A stretch of 64,000 nucleotides of DNA from JAPPHY01 sp034423135 (GCA_034423135.1 DAOUJC010000010.1:1-64000); one strand, 5' to 3'. Positions 42,590 to 52,342 are shown, counted from the first letter of the stretch. Notes: generated from the letters alone by a model not told the origin. A program made the numbers and translations.

Positions 42590-43303
42590 GTGGAGGCGCT
42601 CATCGCAGGCGCGGCGCGCCTTGGCCTACGCCTCGATGAGGCGCAGCTGGCGCAGTTTCGCTGCTACTACAGGGAACTGGTGGAGTGGAACTCGCGCATC
42701 AACCTTACGAGCATCTCCGGTTGCCGGGACGTACAGTCGAAGCACTTCCTGGACTCCCTATCTGTGTTGCAGGCCATCCCAGTAGACATATTCGACGGCG
42801 GCGCGCTCGCCGACGCGGGCAGCGGCGCCGGGTTCCCCGGACTGCCACTGAAGATCGCGAGACCAGGCCTGCGAGTCTCGCTCGTGGAGTCCATCGGGAA
42901 GAAGGCCGCCTTCCTGCGCCACGCAGCTTGCTCGCTGGGCCTGGACGACGTGCACGTGCTGGCGGAGCGAGCCGAGACGCTGGCTCAACGGCCAGACCTG
43001 CGCGAGGCGTTCGACGTGGTGACAGCCCGCGCCGTGGCCGAGCTGGACACGCTGGCTGAGCTTGCGCTGCCGCTGTGCCGCATCGGCGGCAGGGTGATCG
43101 CGCAGAAGAAGGCGGACGTTGGCGACGAGCTCAGCCGCGCGGAGCACGCGATCGAGGTGCTTGGCGGCCGCGTCGAGGACGTCGTGCCGGTGGACCTTGA
43201 CGAGATAGGTGAGCCGCGGTGCCTGGTGGTGCTGGCAAAGGTCTCCCCCACCCCACCCCAGTACCCGCGGAAGCCGGGCATGCCGGCCAAGCGGCCTCTC
43301 TAA
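42590..43303 (+). CDS. rsmG: 16S rRNA m7G527 methyltransferase RsmG (237 aa)
   Basis: SAM-dependent methyltransferase of 16S rRNA G527. GTG start 42590 behind GGAAGGAGGT. VEWNSRINLTSI, the SAM motif ADAGSGAGFPGLPLKI, and VTARAVAELDTLAELALPL are family signatures. The C-terminal KADVGDEL region lies before the usual VPVDLDEIGEPRCLVVLAK. No gidA or parA neighbour is seen. The following membrane gene starts 5 nt after its stop and is probably coupled. Confidence 0.93.
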   Translation: MEALIAGAARLGLRLDEAQLAQFRCYYRELVEWNSRINLTSISGCRDVQSKHFLDSLSVLQAIPVDIFDGGALADAGSGAGFPGLPLKIARPGLRVSLVESIGKKAAFLRHAACSLGLDDVHVLAERAETLAQRPDLREAFDVVTARAVAELDTLAELALPLCRIGGRVIAQKKADVGDELSRAEHAIEVLGGRVEDVVPVDLDEIGEPRCLVVLAKVSPTPPQYPRKPGMPAKRPL

Positions 43304-43308
43304 TCATT

Positions 43309-44382
43309 ATGCCTGAATCAGGAGACGAAACCATTTCTGAAGCGAATCCGCCACCCGACAACGGAGGGCGTTCCATATCGCTCAGGCGACGCGTTCTGTC
43401 GCTACCGACGCTGGTCTCGTTCGGCGTGGCGGCGTTCTTCCTGACCTTCCTCGCCATTCGCTTTGACGTTAGCTGGGCTGACACGTGGGACAAGCTGAGG
43501 GCCAGCGACCTCCGCCTGTACGGTGCAGCCTTCGCCTCGTACTACGTGGGCTTCATCCTCCGGGGGCTGCGATGGCGCATCATGCTGAGCAGCTCGCAAA
43601 TGGATGAAGAGTCACGCGGAGAGCTGCCGTCCGTCCTGGCCTGCTCCCAGTACATCTTCCTGGGCTGGTTCGCCAACGCCATAACGTGGTTCCGCCTGGG
43701 CGACGCCTACCGGGCATACGTGTTCACCGAGGACACCGGCCACAGCTTCCCGCGCACCATGGGAACGATCCTGGCAGAGCGAGTGCTGGACGTGGTGACG
43801 ATCTTCGTGCTGCTGGCCGTCGCCGCGCTCGCCCTCTCGTGGGTGGGCGACCTGAGTGGAACAGCGCTGTTCCTGGGAATCGCGTCGCTGCTGGTACTGG
43901 TGGGTGTTGCCGGGATGCTGGTGATGAAGCGATTCGGCATGCGACTGGCCCGCCTGCTCCCCAACCGCTTTCGTGAGGCGTATGTACGCTTTCACGAGGG
44001 CGCGATGGGGAGCTTCCGCCAGCTGCCGCTGCTGCTGTTCATCAGTGTGCTGACGTGGCTCACGGAGGTGGGCAGGCTGTACTTCGTGATCCAGTCGCTG
44101 GACCTGACCGGCACGGCCAGCTTCTCGCTGGTGGTGTTTGTCACACTGGCCAACGCCATACTGACCACGGTGCCAATCACGCCCGGCGGGTTGGGCATCG
44201 TGGAGCCCGGCATTGTGGGGCTGCTGACGCTGAGCCTTGACCGCAGCGAGGCGGTGTCCGTGGCGCTGCTGGACCGCTCGATAAGCTACCTGAGCATTGT
44301 GGTGCTGGGCGGCGTGGTGTTCCTGCTGCGGCAGGCAGTGCGCGCCCGGAGGATGGCGTCGGCCGATTTGACTAGAGAATGA
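43309..44382 (+). CDS. Flippase-like integral membrane protein (UPF0104/LPG-synthase TM family, 357 aa)
   Basis: About seven or eight membrane helices. SYYVGFILRGLRWRIML and FANAITWFRLGDAYRAY are the recognisable positions of the lysylphosphatidylglycerol-synthase TM/flippase-like family, as are VPITPGGLGIVEPGIVG and the terminal helix. Start ATG 43309, 5 nt after the rsmG stop; no own ribosome site, so it depends on coupling. Likely moves or modifies a lipid or glycan intermediate; substrate unknown. A strong bidirectional hairpin follows. Confidence 0.8.
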   Translation: MPESGDETISEANPPPDNGGRSISLRRRVLSLPTLVSFGVAAFFLTFLAIRFDVSWADTWDKLRASDLRLYGAAFASYYVGFILRGLRWRIMLSSSQMDEESRGELPSVLACSQYIFLGWFANAITWFRLGDAYRAYVFTEDTGHSFPRTMGTILAERVLDVVTIFVLLAVAALALSWVGDLSGTALFLGIASLLVLVGVAGMLVMKRFGMRLARLLPNRFREAYVRFHEGAMGSFRQLPLLLFISVLTWLTEVGRLYFVIQSLDLTGTASFSLVVFVTLANAILTTVPITPGGLGIVEPGIVGLLTLSLDRSEAVSVALLDRSISYLSIVVLGGVVFLLRQAVRARRMASADLTRE

Positions 44383-44418
44383 CTGTTGGGCCTCGCGCCC
44401 TGAGCCGCACGAAAACAA

Positions 44419-44448
44419 GAGAGGGACGCTCGCTTGAGCGTCCCTCTC
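44419..44448. terminator. Bidirectional terminator between flippase-like gene and groEL
   Basis: Perfect 13-bp stem (GAGAGGGACGCTC with GAGCGTCCCTCTC), GCTT loop. An A-rich left flank (GAAAACAA) and CTTT right flank provide U-tracts for both strands, serving the converging transcripts. Confidence 0.85.
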
Positions 44449-44493
44449 CTTTGTGCTTCCCTGCGTAACCGGAGCTATCTTCCGATGCGCTCC

Positions 44494-46101
44494 CTAGTAG
44501 TCCATCGGGGGCATCGGAGGCGTGGGCGTCTTCTCCGGCACGTCGCTGACCATGGACTCCGTGGTCAGGATCATCGTCGCAACGCTTGCGCCGTTCTCGA
44601 CCGCAGCGCGGGTCACCTTGGCCGGATCTATGATGCCGTGCTGCAGGAGGTTGGTGTACTCCTCCCTGTCAGCGTCAAAGCCCCAGTCACCCTCGCCCTC
44701 GCGGACCTTGTTCAGGATCACGGAGCCCTCGTAGCCGGAGTTCTCGGCGATGAGGCGGATGGGGTACTCCAGCGACCTCTGGAGGATGCGGGCGCCCGTG
44801 GCCTCGTCTCCCGACAGATCCAGCCCGGAGATGGCGTCCAGCGCCCGGACCAAGGCTACTCCGCCGCCGGGCACGATGCCCTCTTCCACGGCTGCCCTGG
44901 TGGCCGATAGGGCGTCCTCCACCCTGGCCTTCTTCTCCTTCAGCTCGATCTCCGTGGCGGCGCCAACCTTGATGATGGCGACTCCGCCGGCCAGCTTGGC
45001 CATCCGCTCCTGCAGCTTCTCTCGGTCGTAGTCGGACGTGGACTCCTCGATCTGGCTCTTGATGGAGTTGATGCGGGACTGGATGTCCTCGTCGGAGCCG
45101 GAGCCGCCCACGATGGTCGTCTCTTCCTTGTTAGCCACAACGCGGCGGGCCCGCCCCAGGTCCTCGACCGATACGGAGTCGAACTTGCGGCCGGTCTCCT
45201 CGCTGATGATGTTTGCGCCGGTGAGTATGGCCATGTCCTCGAGCATAGCCTTGCGCCTGTCGCCGAAGCCGGGGGCCTTCACGGCCAGAGGACTGAGCGT
45301 GCCCCTGAGCTTGTTCACCACCAGGGTGGCGAGCGCCTCGCCCTCCACGTCCTCCGCGATGATGACCACGTTCTTGGTCACCTTGAGCGCGTTCTCAAGT
45401 GCCGGGAGCATGTCCGATACCGCGGACACCTTCCTGTCCGTGATGAGAATGTAGGGGTCGTCGATGCCGGCTTCCATCCGCTCCGTGTTGGTGATGAAGT
45501 AGGGGCTGATGTAGCCGCGGTCGAACTGCATCCCCTCCACGTACTCCTGCTCGTACTGGAGGCCGCGGGACTCCTCGACTGTGATGACGCCGTCCTTGCC
45601 GACCTTCTCCATGACCTCCGCGATGAGCTCGCCGATGGCGTCCTCGTGAGCGGAGAGTGATGCAACCTGTGCGATCTGGTCCTTGCCCTCAACCGGCTGG
45701 GACATGGATCTGATCTGGTCCCGCACGGCTGCCACGGCCTTCTCCAGGCCGCGCTTGATGGACATGGGATCCGCACCGGCGGTCACGTTCTTGAAGCCTT
45801 CCTGGATGATGGCCTGGGCCAGCACCGTGGCGGTGGTGGTGCCGTCGCCGGCAACGTCATTGGTCTTGCTGGCCGCTTCCTTGATGAGCTGAGCGCCCAT
45901 GTTCTCGAACGGGTCTTCGAGCGTGATCTCCTTTGCGATGGTCACGCCGTCGCTGCAGACCAGGGGCGCTCCAAACGACTTGTCCAGAATCACGTTGCGG
46001 CCGCGAGGTCCCAGCGTCACCTTGACGGTTTCGGCCAGCTTGTCTGCGCCGGCCTTGAGGGACTTGCGGGCATCTTCAGAGAATACCAGCTGCTTTGCCA
46101 T
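44494..46101 (-). CDS. groEL: Chaperonin GroEL (535 aa)
   Basis: 60-kDa chaperonin, 14-mer. MAKQLVFSEDARKSLKAGADKLAETVKVTLGPRGRN-type start (in pieces), ATP-site GDGTTTATVLAQAI, NDVAGDGTTT and GIVPGGGVALVRA are all normal. The C-terminal tail is short and ends PPMPPMDY; the usual GGM repeats are missing. Second gene of groES-groEL, 35 nt after groES. Confidence 0.97.
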   Translation of the reverse strand: MAKQLVFSEDARKSLKAGADKLAETVKVTLGPRGRNVILDKSFGAPLVCSDGVTIAKEITLEDPFENMGAQLIKEAASKTNDVAGDGTTTATVLAQAIIQEGFKNVTAGADPMSIKRGLEKAVAAVRDQIRSMSQPVEGKDQIAQVASLSAHEDAIGELIAEVMEKVGKDGVITVEESRGLQYEQEYVEGMQFDRGYISPYFITNTERMEAGIDDPYILITDRKVSAVSDMLPALENALKVTKNVVIIAEDVEGEALATLVVNKLRGTLSPLAVKAPGFGDRRKAMLEDMAILTGANIISEETGRKFDSVSVEDLGRARRVVANKEETTIVGGSGSDEDIQSRINSIKSQIEESTSDYDREKLQERMAKLAGGVAIIKVGAATEIELKEKKARVEDALSATRAAVEEGIVPGGGVALVRALDAISGLDLSGDEATGARILQRSLEYPIRLIAENSGYEGSVILNKVREGEGDWGFDADREEYTNLLQHGIIDPAKVTRAAVENGASVATMILTTESMVSDVPEKTPTPPMPPMDY

Positions 46102-46136
46102 TTTGATTCATACCTCCAGGGTTGGACTGGTTGTGG

Positions 46137-46430
46137 CTAGGATACCTTGGCCAGAATATCGCTTTCGCGCAGGACCAGGTAGTCCTGCCCGTCTTCCTTG
46201 AGCTCGCTGCCGGCATACTTGGAGTAGACCACTATGTCGCCGACCTGGGCTTCCATTGCTACGCGCTTGCCGTCGTCGCCGGCGCGGCCGGGCCCTACTG
46301 CCACGACTTCGCCCTCCTGGGGCTTCTCCTGGGCCGAATCCGGTAGGACGATGCCGCCGGCGGAGACCTCTTCCCGCTCAACAGGCTTGACGATCACCCG
46401 GTCTCCGAGTGGTTGAAACGTACGCGCCAC
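46137..46430 (-). CDS. groES: Co-chaperonin GroES (97 aa)
   Basis: Ten-kDa lid of GroEL. GTG start at 46430 behind AAGGAGGT. FQPLGDRVIVKPVE, the mobile loop EEVSAGGIVLPDSAQEKPQEGEVVAVG (about 17-43) and the end EDGQDYLVLRESDILAKV match the family. Controlled by the CIRCE-like operator upstream. Confidence 0.96.
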   Translation of the reverse strand: MARTFQPLGDRVIVKPVEREEVSAGGIVLPDSAQEKPQEGEVVAVGPGRAGDDGKRVAMEAQVGDIVVYSKYAGSELKEDGQDYLVLRESDILAKVS

Positions 46431-46477
46431 CTTCAGTACCTCCTTGTGTTCTATGCTTTTGGCGGATTTCGCGCAGA

Positions 46478-46504
46478 CTAGCAGTCTCACGGATAGACTG
46501 CTAA
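46478..46504 (-). promoter_or_regulatory. CIRCE-like operator (HrcA target) of groES-groEL
   Basis: Perfect 9-9-9 geometry: minus-strand TTAGCAGTC, a 9-nt gap, GACTGCTAG. The classic CIRCE has TTAGCACTC and GAGTGCTAA; here the C/G at positions 7-8 of each arm are swapped symmetrically. It lies just after the -10, in the 5' leader, as is usual for HrcA repression. Confidence 0.8.
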
Positions 46505-46514
46505 TTCCTGGCGA

Positions 46515-46544
46515 AGTATATTGAATTTCGTAGCCGACTGTCAA
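46515..46544 (-). promoter_or_regulatory. Sigma-A promoter of groES-groEL
   Basis: Minus-strand TTGACA (46539-46544 on plus as TGTCAA) and TATACT (46515-46520 as AGTATA), 18-nt spacer, immediately upstream of the CIRCE-like operator. Confidence 0.75.
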
Positions 46545-46698
46545 GAGTTGCAGTGCGGAGAGGGAGGCCCGCTGGCCGCGCGCGCCTTCGCATGCGCCCG
46601 CGCTCAACGCCGTGCTACAATGGGCGGCGCGGCCTGCAGCGTCAGTCCTTTGCGCTGCAGGACCCGGGACGGCGGCGGAAGAACCACGGATAGCTACG

Positions 46699-47943
46699 AT
46701 GTCAGCCTCAACCCACATCTCCGGCGGAACACGGCGCACGATGTGGGCGGCGCGGCTCGTGGTTCTGGCCGTGTTCCTCGACCTGTTCATGCAGTTCCCC
46801 ACCATCGCGCCCTACGCCGAGTCTCTCGGCGCGTCCGCTGCTATCGCTGGCATCGCCGTTGCCGCCTACTCCTTCACGAACATGTTCGGCAACCTGGGCG
46901 CTGGCCCCCTGCTCGACAGAATTGGCAGGCGCGGCCCAATGATCGCGGGCATGGCGATCTCCGCCGCGGCAGTGCTGTCGTACTCGATTGTCCAATCTCC
47001 GGGTCAGCTCATGGCCGCCAGAGCGATTCACGGACTTGGCGCTGCGGTTCTTGCACCTGGCGCATTCTCCATTGTCGGCGACCGGGCGCCCAGCGATAGT
47101 CGCGGGCAGGCGATGGGCTTCACCGGCGCTCTCATCGCGCTGGCGGCCCTGGCGGGTCCGCCTGCCGCCGGCATCCTACGCGACGTCTCGGGCGCCGACG
47201 CCGTATTCATGGTGGACGCAGCGATACTACTCGCAACGCTGGTCATCTTCATCGTGGCCACACGCGGCGAGTCGCTGGACTCTGCTGCCGCGGAGCCGGA
47301 GCGTCGAGCAGCAGCGGCCGGCGCGCCGTGGCAGAAAGCAGCCATGTGGTCGGCGTGCGGCGCGGCCCTGGCCATCGCCGTGGGAGTGGGAGCGCTGGTC
47401 ACTCACCTGCCCATGCTCATCGAGGACCTCGGTCAGTCCGCTGCGAGGACCGGATACGGCTTCGGAGTCTATGCGCTGGTTGCCATGCTGGTGATGGCAA
47501 GCCCAACGAGCCGCGCCGGAGACAGGTACGGCCGTGTCCTGCCGCTGTCCATCGGCCTGACTGTGCTGGCGGGAGGACTTGCGGCGCTAGGCGTATCAGA
47601 GAGCTACGCGGCCATACTGGGAGGCATGGCACTCTTCGGACTGGGGTACGGGCTGGTGTTCCCGGCCGCTGCCGCCATGGCCACTGCAGCGACCGGGTCG
47701 GAGCGGCGCGGCACCGCGTTCGGCATCTTCTACGCTGTGTACTCGCTGGGCGTGGTCGTAGGGGCAGCCGGCAGCGGCAGGCTGGCCGAGCTTCCCAGCG
47801 ACCTCGCGGGCTTTCCGTTCCTGGCTGCGGCTGCGGTAGTGCTACTCGCCGTGCCGCCGGTTGCGGCGGCTGGGCGAGCAGCGACGCGCCCGCTCGGATC
47901 CAAGGGACTGACCGTCAGCGGCGAGAGCGGCGGCTCACCATGA
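46699..47943 (+). CDS. Major facilitator superfamily transporter (414 aa)
   Basis: Twelve-helix MFS protein. Start ATG 46699, with only a weak GGA upstream. The loop 2-3 signature G-x-L-x-D-R-x-G-R-R reads GPLLDRIGRRGPM (about 74-86), and a second copy near loop 8-9 reads SPTSRAGDRYGR. Similar in outline to drug or small-molecule antiporters; substrate unknown. Divergent from groES. Confidence 0.85.
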   Translation: MSASTHISGGTRRTMWAARLVVLAVFLDLFMQFPTIAPYAESLGASAAIAGIAVAAYSFTNMFGNLGAGPLLDRIGRRGPMIAGMAISAAAVLSYSIVQSPGQLMAARAIHGLGAAVLAPGAFSIVGDRAPSDSRGQAMGFTGALIALAALAGPPAAGILRDVSGADAVFMVDAAILLATLVIFIVATRGESLDSAAAEPERRAAAAGAPWQKAAMWSACGAALAIAVGVGALVTHLPMLIEDLGQSAARTGYGFGVYALVAMLVMASPTSRAGDRYGRVLPLSIGLTVLAGGLAALGVSESYAAILGGMALFGLGYGLVFPAAAAMATAATGSERRGTAFGIFYAVYSLGVVVGAAGSGRLAELPSDLAGFPFLAAAAVVLLAVPPVAAAGRAATRPLGSKGLTVSGESGGSP

Positions 47944-48028
47944 GCAGAGCCCCAAGTCTGTAGACGGCCCGAATCGTTGACGCTATACTTGCACGTGCCT
48001 GATTCCAACCGGCCGCGAGGTGTGTGAC

Positions 48029-49315
48029 TTGGCAGACGTTCAGCCCTTCAGAGGCATTCGATACGACCCGAACCAGGGCGGTGACCTGTCAAGGCTGCTC
48101 TGCCCGCCGTATGACGTCATCTCTCCCGATCTTCAGCGCCGACTCCACGAGTCAAGCCCTCACAACGCCATCCGCCTGGAGCTCGGTCTGGACTCCCCCG
48201 ACGACTCAGAGGAGTCCAACCGCTACACCCGTGCGGCCGCACTCCTCGACGAGTGGCTGAACAGCGGAGTGCTCCGCCACGAGGACAGGCCGGCCTTCTA
48301 CCTGCTGCGCGAGGAGTTCCCGCACCGCGGCGGTAGCATGCAGCGTCTCTCGCTCATCGCGCGCGTCCGGCTGGAGGAGCTCACCGCCGGAGTCATCCTG
48401 CCCCACGAGTTCACGTCGCCTGCGCCCAAGAAGGACCGGCACGCTTTGCTCGATGCAACGCAGGCCAACCTGAGCCCCATCATGTCGGTGTACCGCGACC
48501 CTACCGGCCGCCTCGCCGGCCTGCTTGATGACGTGGCCTCTCGCCCTCCCATGGCGGAGGCGTGCCACGATGACGTGGGCATCACGCTATGGGGCATCCA
48601 GAACGAGGCGGAGACATCCGCCATCAGCGCAGCGCTCGCGGACGCCCCGGTCTACCTTGCCGACGGCCACCACAGGTACGAGACCGCGCTCCAGTACCGC
48701 AACGAGCGGCGCAGCGCCAGCGCTGCGGACGGCGCACGCGACTTCATCATGATGTCCCTGCTGGAGATCACTATGCCTGGTCTCATCGTGCTGCCGTACC
48801 ATCGCATGGTGCGCGGGCTGTCGCAGGAGCAGACGGACGACTTCTGGCGCCGCGTCGAGGAGTCGTTCGACGTGGAGCCTGTGGACGTAACGGGTGAGGA
48901 CGCCGCGGCCGCGCTTGAGGAGCGTCTGGAGGCCGCCGGCCCGGGCCGGTCGGCGCTCGGACTGCTCTCGGACGGCGGCGCGACGGCAAACCTGCTCACG
49001 CTGAAGGACGCTCCCGGACCTGCGCCGTCGCCGCTGGAGCGTTGCGTCACCTGGATCGTGGGCAGTAAGCTGCTGACGCCCGTGCTCAAGTCGGAGGCCA
49101 ACGCGGTCGACCGCGGCATGCTGGCCTACACCCACGACTCGGCGGAGCTGGCAAGGGCCGTCACCGAGGGCGGCTTCCAGTTCGGGCTGGTGCTGCCGCC
49201 AACGCCTCTCGACCTGTTCGAGGAGGTGGTGCTCTCCGGCGAGCGCATGCCGATCAAGTCCACGTACTTCAGCCCCAAGCTGCCCACGGGGCTGGTGATC
49301 AACCGCCTGACGTGA
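48029..49315 (+). CDS. DUF1015 family protein (428 aa)
   Basis: Conserved bacterial protein of unknown role. It begins ADVQPFRGIRYDP, as most members do, and holds LLCPPYDVIS, LADGHHRYETALQYR (about 210-224) and the ending LPTGLVINRL. Start chosen as TTG 48029 with GAGGTG about 6-8 nt upstream; GTG 48020 is the alternative. A promoter TAGACG/TATACT (47961-47989) precedes it. In other genomes it lies near serine/D-3-phosphoglycerate genes, and some members are annotated as HPr-kinase-like; no assignment here. Confidence 0.85.
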   Translation: MADVQPFRGIRYDPNQGGDLSRLLCPPYDVISPDLQRRLHESSPHNAIRLELGLDSPDDSEESNRYTRAAALLDEWLNSGVLRHEDRPAFYLLREEFPHRGGSMQRLSLIARVRLEELTAGVILPHEFTSPAPKKDRHALLDATQANLSPIMSVYRDPTGRLAGLLDDVASRPPMAEACHDDVGITLWGIQNEAETSAISAALADAPVYLADGHHRYETALQYRNERRSASAADGARDFIMMSLLEITMPGLIVLPYHRMVRGLSQEQTDDFWRRVEESFDVEPVDVTGEDAAAALEERLEAAGPGRSALGLLSDGGATANLLTLKDAPGPAPSPLERCVTWIVGSKLLTPVLKSEANAVDRGMLAYTHDSAELARAVTEGGFQFGLVLPPTPLDLFEEVVLSGERMPIKSTYFSPKLPTGLVINRLT

Positions 49316-49385
49316 CACAGCAGTCGTCGAGCAGCCCGCCCGACGGCGCCGCTCAGACAGCACGCCACACCGAGCATTCGCAGCC

Positions 49386-51395
49386 ATGACCGACACACTC
49401 GCACCAGAGAGGGCCAGGCAGCTCCGGGAGGAGATCAACCGCCACAACCGGCTCTACCACGTCCTCGACCGGCCGGAGATCAGCGACGCCGACTACGACC
49501 TCCTCATGCGCGAGCTCCGCGCCCTGGAGGAGCAGAACCCGGAGCTGGTGACGCCGGACTCGCCAACGCACAGGGTTGGAGCGCCGCCCGCCGAGGGCTT
49601 CACGGAGGTGCAGCATCCCGTGCCGATGCTCAGCCTCTCCAACGCCTTCAATGACGAGGAACTGCGAGCATGGCACCGGCGCGCGACCGCGCTACTGGAC
49701 GGCGCAGAGTTCGACATGGTCTGCGAGCTCAAGATCGACGGGCTTGCCGTCGCGCTCACCTACCGGGACGGCGTTCTCGTTCATGGCGCCACCCGCGGCG
49801 ACGGCTACCGCGGCGAGGACGTCACCCGCAACCTCCGCACCATCCGCTCGATTCCACTGTCCGTCCCCGCGGAGGCTCCACGCTCCTTTGAGGTGCGCGG
49901 CGAGGTGTACTTCCCGCGCTCACAGTTCGACAGGCTGAACGAGGAGCGCGCCGCGCAGGGTTTGCCCACGTACGCCAACCCGCGCAACACCGCCGCCGGC
50001 TCGCTGCGGCAGCTGGACTCGCGCATTACAGCGCAGCGCCCGCTGGGCATTTTCGTCTACGGCCTGGGCTACGCCGAGGGCGGCGACATGCCCGACAACC
50101 ACTGGGACACAATGGAGATGCTGGCATCGTTCGGATTCAGGGTCAGCTCGCACAACGCCGTCTGCCGCACCATCGAGGAGGTTGAGGCCTACTACCGGTG
50201 CTGGCTGGACGGCATAGCTGACCTAGACTACGCCGCCGATGGCGTGGTCGTGAAGGTGAACAGCCTGCGCTACCAGGACGCCCTCGGCTTCGTGGGCCGT
50301 GAGCCGCGTTGGGCCACTGCCTACAAATTCCCCGCCACGCAGGTCGTGACGCGCCTGCTGGGCATAGGCATCAACGTGGGCCGCACGGGCAGCCTGAACC
50401 CCTATGCTATGCTGGAGCCGGTGGACGTGAACGGCGCAATGGTCAAGCTGGCCACGCTCCACAACGAAGACGACATCCGTCGCAAGGACATTCGCATCGG
50501 CGATTGGGTGGTTGTTGAGCGGGCCGGGGAGGTCATACCGCAGGTGGTCGGCCCGGTCACGGATTGGCGCACGGGCGAGGAGCGGGTGTTCTATATGCCG
50601 GAGTGGTGCCCCGAATGCGACGTGAATGTGGTGCGCTCCGAGGGCGAAGCCATGACACGCTGCCCCAACGCCGCCTGCCGTGCCCAGCTGTTCGAGCTGC
50701 TGAAACACTTCGTGTCACGCGGCGCAATGGACGTCGAGGGCATGGGCGAGCGGCTGTGCCAATCGCTGCTCGAAGCCGGCCTGGTGCGCGACATTGCCGA
50801 CGTCTACTCCATCACCAAGGGCGATCTGCTTCCCCTGGAGCGCATGGCCGAGAAGAGCGCCGACAACGTCATCGCCGCATTGGAGCGCAGCAAGCAGAGC
50901 CCGCCGGCCCGCGTGCTCTTCGCGCTGGGCATCCTCCACGTGGGGTATGAGATGGCGGAGACTCTGGCATCGCACTACCGCAACCTCTGGACGCTGTCCC
51001 GCGCTACCAGGGAACAGCTGTCGGAGATTCCGGGCGTCGGCCCGAGAATCGCTGAGAGCATCGAAAGCTACTTCCGGAACGAGGCCAACCGCCAGATACT
51101 GCGCAAGCTGCAGCGGGCCGGAGTGAGGCTTGTAGACGACTCCCCTCGAGAGCCTGTCGATCTGCCACTTAAGGGCGTGCAGTTCGTGGTTACGGGCCGA
51201 CTTGCGAGCCTGACGCGGTCTCAGGCGGAGGCGCGCATCAAGGAGCTTGGCGGCTCAGTCAGTAGCGGCGTCAGCCGGAAGACCGCCTACCTTGTGGCCG
51301 GCGAGGACGCCGGCTCCAAGCTGGACCAGGCGCGCAAGCTGGGCACGACGCTCCTAGACGAGCCTGCGTTCCTGGAACTGATCGGTGGGGCGTAG
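49386..51395 (+). CDS. ligA: NAD-dependent DNA ligase LigA (669 aa)
   Basis: Seals nicks using NAD. The N-terminal Ia domain is followed by the adenylation domain with catalytic K116 in CELKIDGLAVAL, an OB-fold, a four-Cys zinc finger (CPECDVNVV ... CPNAACRAQLF, about 405-430), helix-hairpin-helix repeats (LSEIPGVGPRIAESI) and a C-terminal BRCT domain (LKGVQFVVTGRLASLTRSQAEARIKELGG region). Full length. ATG 49386. Confidence 0.97.
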   Translation: MTDTLAPERARQLREEINRHNRLYHVLDRPEISDADYDLLMRELRALEEQNPELVTPDSPTHRVGAPPAEGFTEVQHPVPMLSLSNAFNDEELRAWHRRATALLDGAEFDMVCELKIDGLAVALTYRDGVLVHGATRGDGYRGEDVTRNLRTIRSIPLSVPAEAPRSFEVRGEVYFPRSQFDRLNEERAAQGLPTYANPRNTAAGSLRQLDSRITAQRPLGIFVYGLGYAEGGDMPDNHWDTMEMLASFGFRVSSHNAVCRTIEEVEAYYRCWLDGIADLDYAADGVVVKVNSLRYQDALGFVGREPRWATAYKFPATQVVTRLLGIGINVGRTGSLNPYAMLEPVDVNGAMVKLATLHNEDDIRRKDIRIGDWVVVERAGEVIPQVVGPVTDWRTGEERVFYMPEWCPECDVNVVRSEGEAMTRCPNAACRAQLFELLKHFVSRGAMDVEGMGERLCQSLLEAGLVRDIADVYSITKGDLLPLERMAEKSADNVIAALERSKQSPPARVLFALGILHVGYEMAETLASHYRNLWTLSRATREQLSEIPGVGPRIAESIESYFRNEANRQILRKLQRAGVRLVDDSPREPVDLPLKGVQFVVTGRLASLTRSQAEARIKELGGSVSSGVSRKTAYLVAGEDAGSKLDQARKLGTTLLDEPAFLELIGGA

Positions 51396-51449
51396 CTGCA
51401 TGTATGCCCAGCGCTTGTCATCGCGCCTGTTTGTCAGACCAGCGCCTGT

Positions 51450-51675
51450 ACGTCATTCCTGCGAAAGCAGGAATCCAGGACGATCTCCAGTGTACGTGCC
51501 CACCGCACTGAGTTTCCACTCGGAAGCAGGCCACTGCCTGACTCGCATAGGTGTCCCGCGACACTGTCATTCTGAGCGCAGCGAAGAATCCAAGACGCCC
51601 GCAACGATACACGACCGCGCTATTGGCAGACGCTTTGGATTCTTCCCTCCGCTTCGCTCCGTTCAGAATGACAGA
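51450..51675. repeat. Dispersed repeats between ligA and pth
   Basis: CGTCATTCCTGCGAAAGCAGGAATCC hairpin element in pieces at 51451-51477 (ATTCCTGC GAAA GCAGGAAT). A large inverted repeat pairs 51565-51593 (TGTCATTCTGAGCG to AAGAATCC) with 51635-51673 (GGATTCTTC to CAGAATGACAG). The remainder of the 51396-51767 gap has no gene. Confidence 0.8.
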
Positions 51676-51767
51676 TTGCGCGCGTCTGTAAGTTCTTCAT
51701 CCCGGTCAAACAGCGGAGCGAGATCTCGCCAGCCCACAGCGCACCGCGGAGAGGCCGCTGCCCTCCC

Positions 51768-52325
51768 ATGAAGCTCATCGTTGGGCTGGGCAACCCTAGC
51801 CGCGCTTACGCACGCTCCCGCCACAACGTCGGCTTCCTGTGCGTCGACGGCCTGAGCAAGCGCGCCGGCATAGCCCTCTCGCAGCGTCGCACCAGCGTCG
51901 TGCTGGGGCAAGGGCAGGTCGAGCGTGAGCAGGTCGTGCTGGCCAAGCCGCGCACCTACATGAACCGCAGCGGCGATGCCCTGACCTACCTCGTGGCCCG
52001 TTACGGCACAGCGCCGTCAGACACGCTCATCGTCTACGACGACATGGATCTGCCGCTGGGCAAGCTTCGCATCCGCGCGTCCGGCAGCGCGGGCGGTCAT
52101 CGCGGAATGCAGTCGATCATCGATACGCTGGGCAGCCGTGACGTGCCGCGGATGCGGATAGGCATCGGCCGCCCGTCGCAGGACGCAGGCGGCGTGCAGC
52201 ACGTGCTCGGCGACTTCACGAAGGATGAGCGAACCGCGGTCCGGGAGTCCCTGTCCGCAGCACAGGACGCAGTTCTGGACGTGATAGCCCACGGACTGGA
52301 GTGGGCCATGAACCACTACAACTAG
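51768..52325 (+). CDS. pth: Peptidyl-tRNA hydrolase (185 aa)
   Basis: Recycles peptidyl-tRNA. LIVGLGNPSRAY start, catalytic His in SRHNVGF (about 19), AKPRTYMNRSG and VYDDMDLPLGKLRIRASGSAGGHRGMQSI with the catalytic Asp and the substrate-binding Asn/His positions. Complete. The acetyltransferase gene follows closely. Confidence 0.95.
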   Translation: MKLIVGLGNPSRAYARSRHNVGFLCVDGLSKRAGIALSQRRTSVVLGQGQVEREQVVLAKPRTYMNRSGDALTYLVARYGTAPSDTLIVYDDMDLPLGKLRIRASGSAGGHRGMQSIIDTLGSRDVPRMRIGIGRPSQDAGGVQHVLGDFTKDERTAVRESLSAAQDAVLDVIAHGLEWAMNHYN

Positions 52326-52342
52326 CGAGACCGACACAAATC

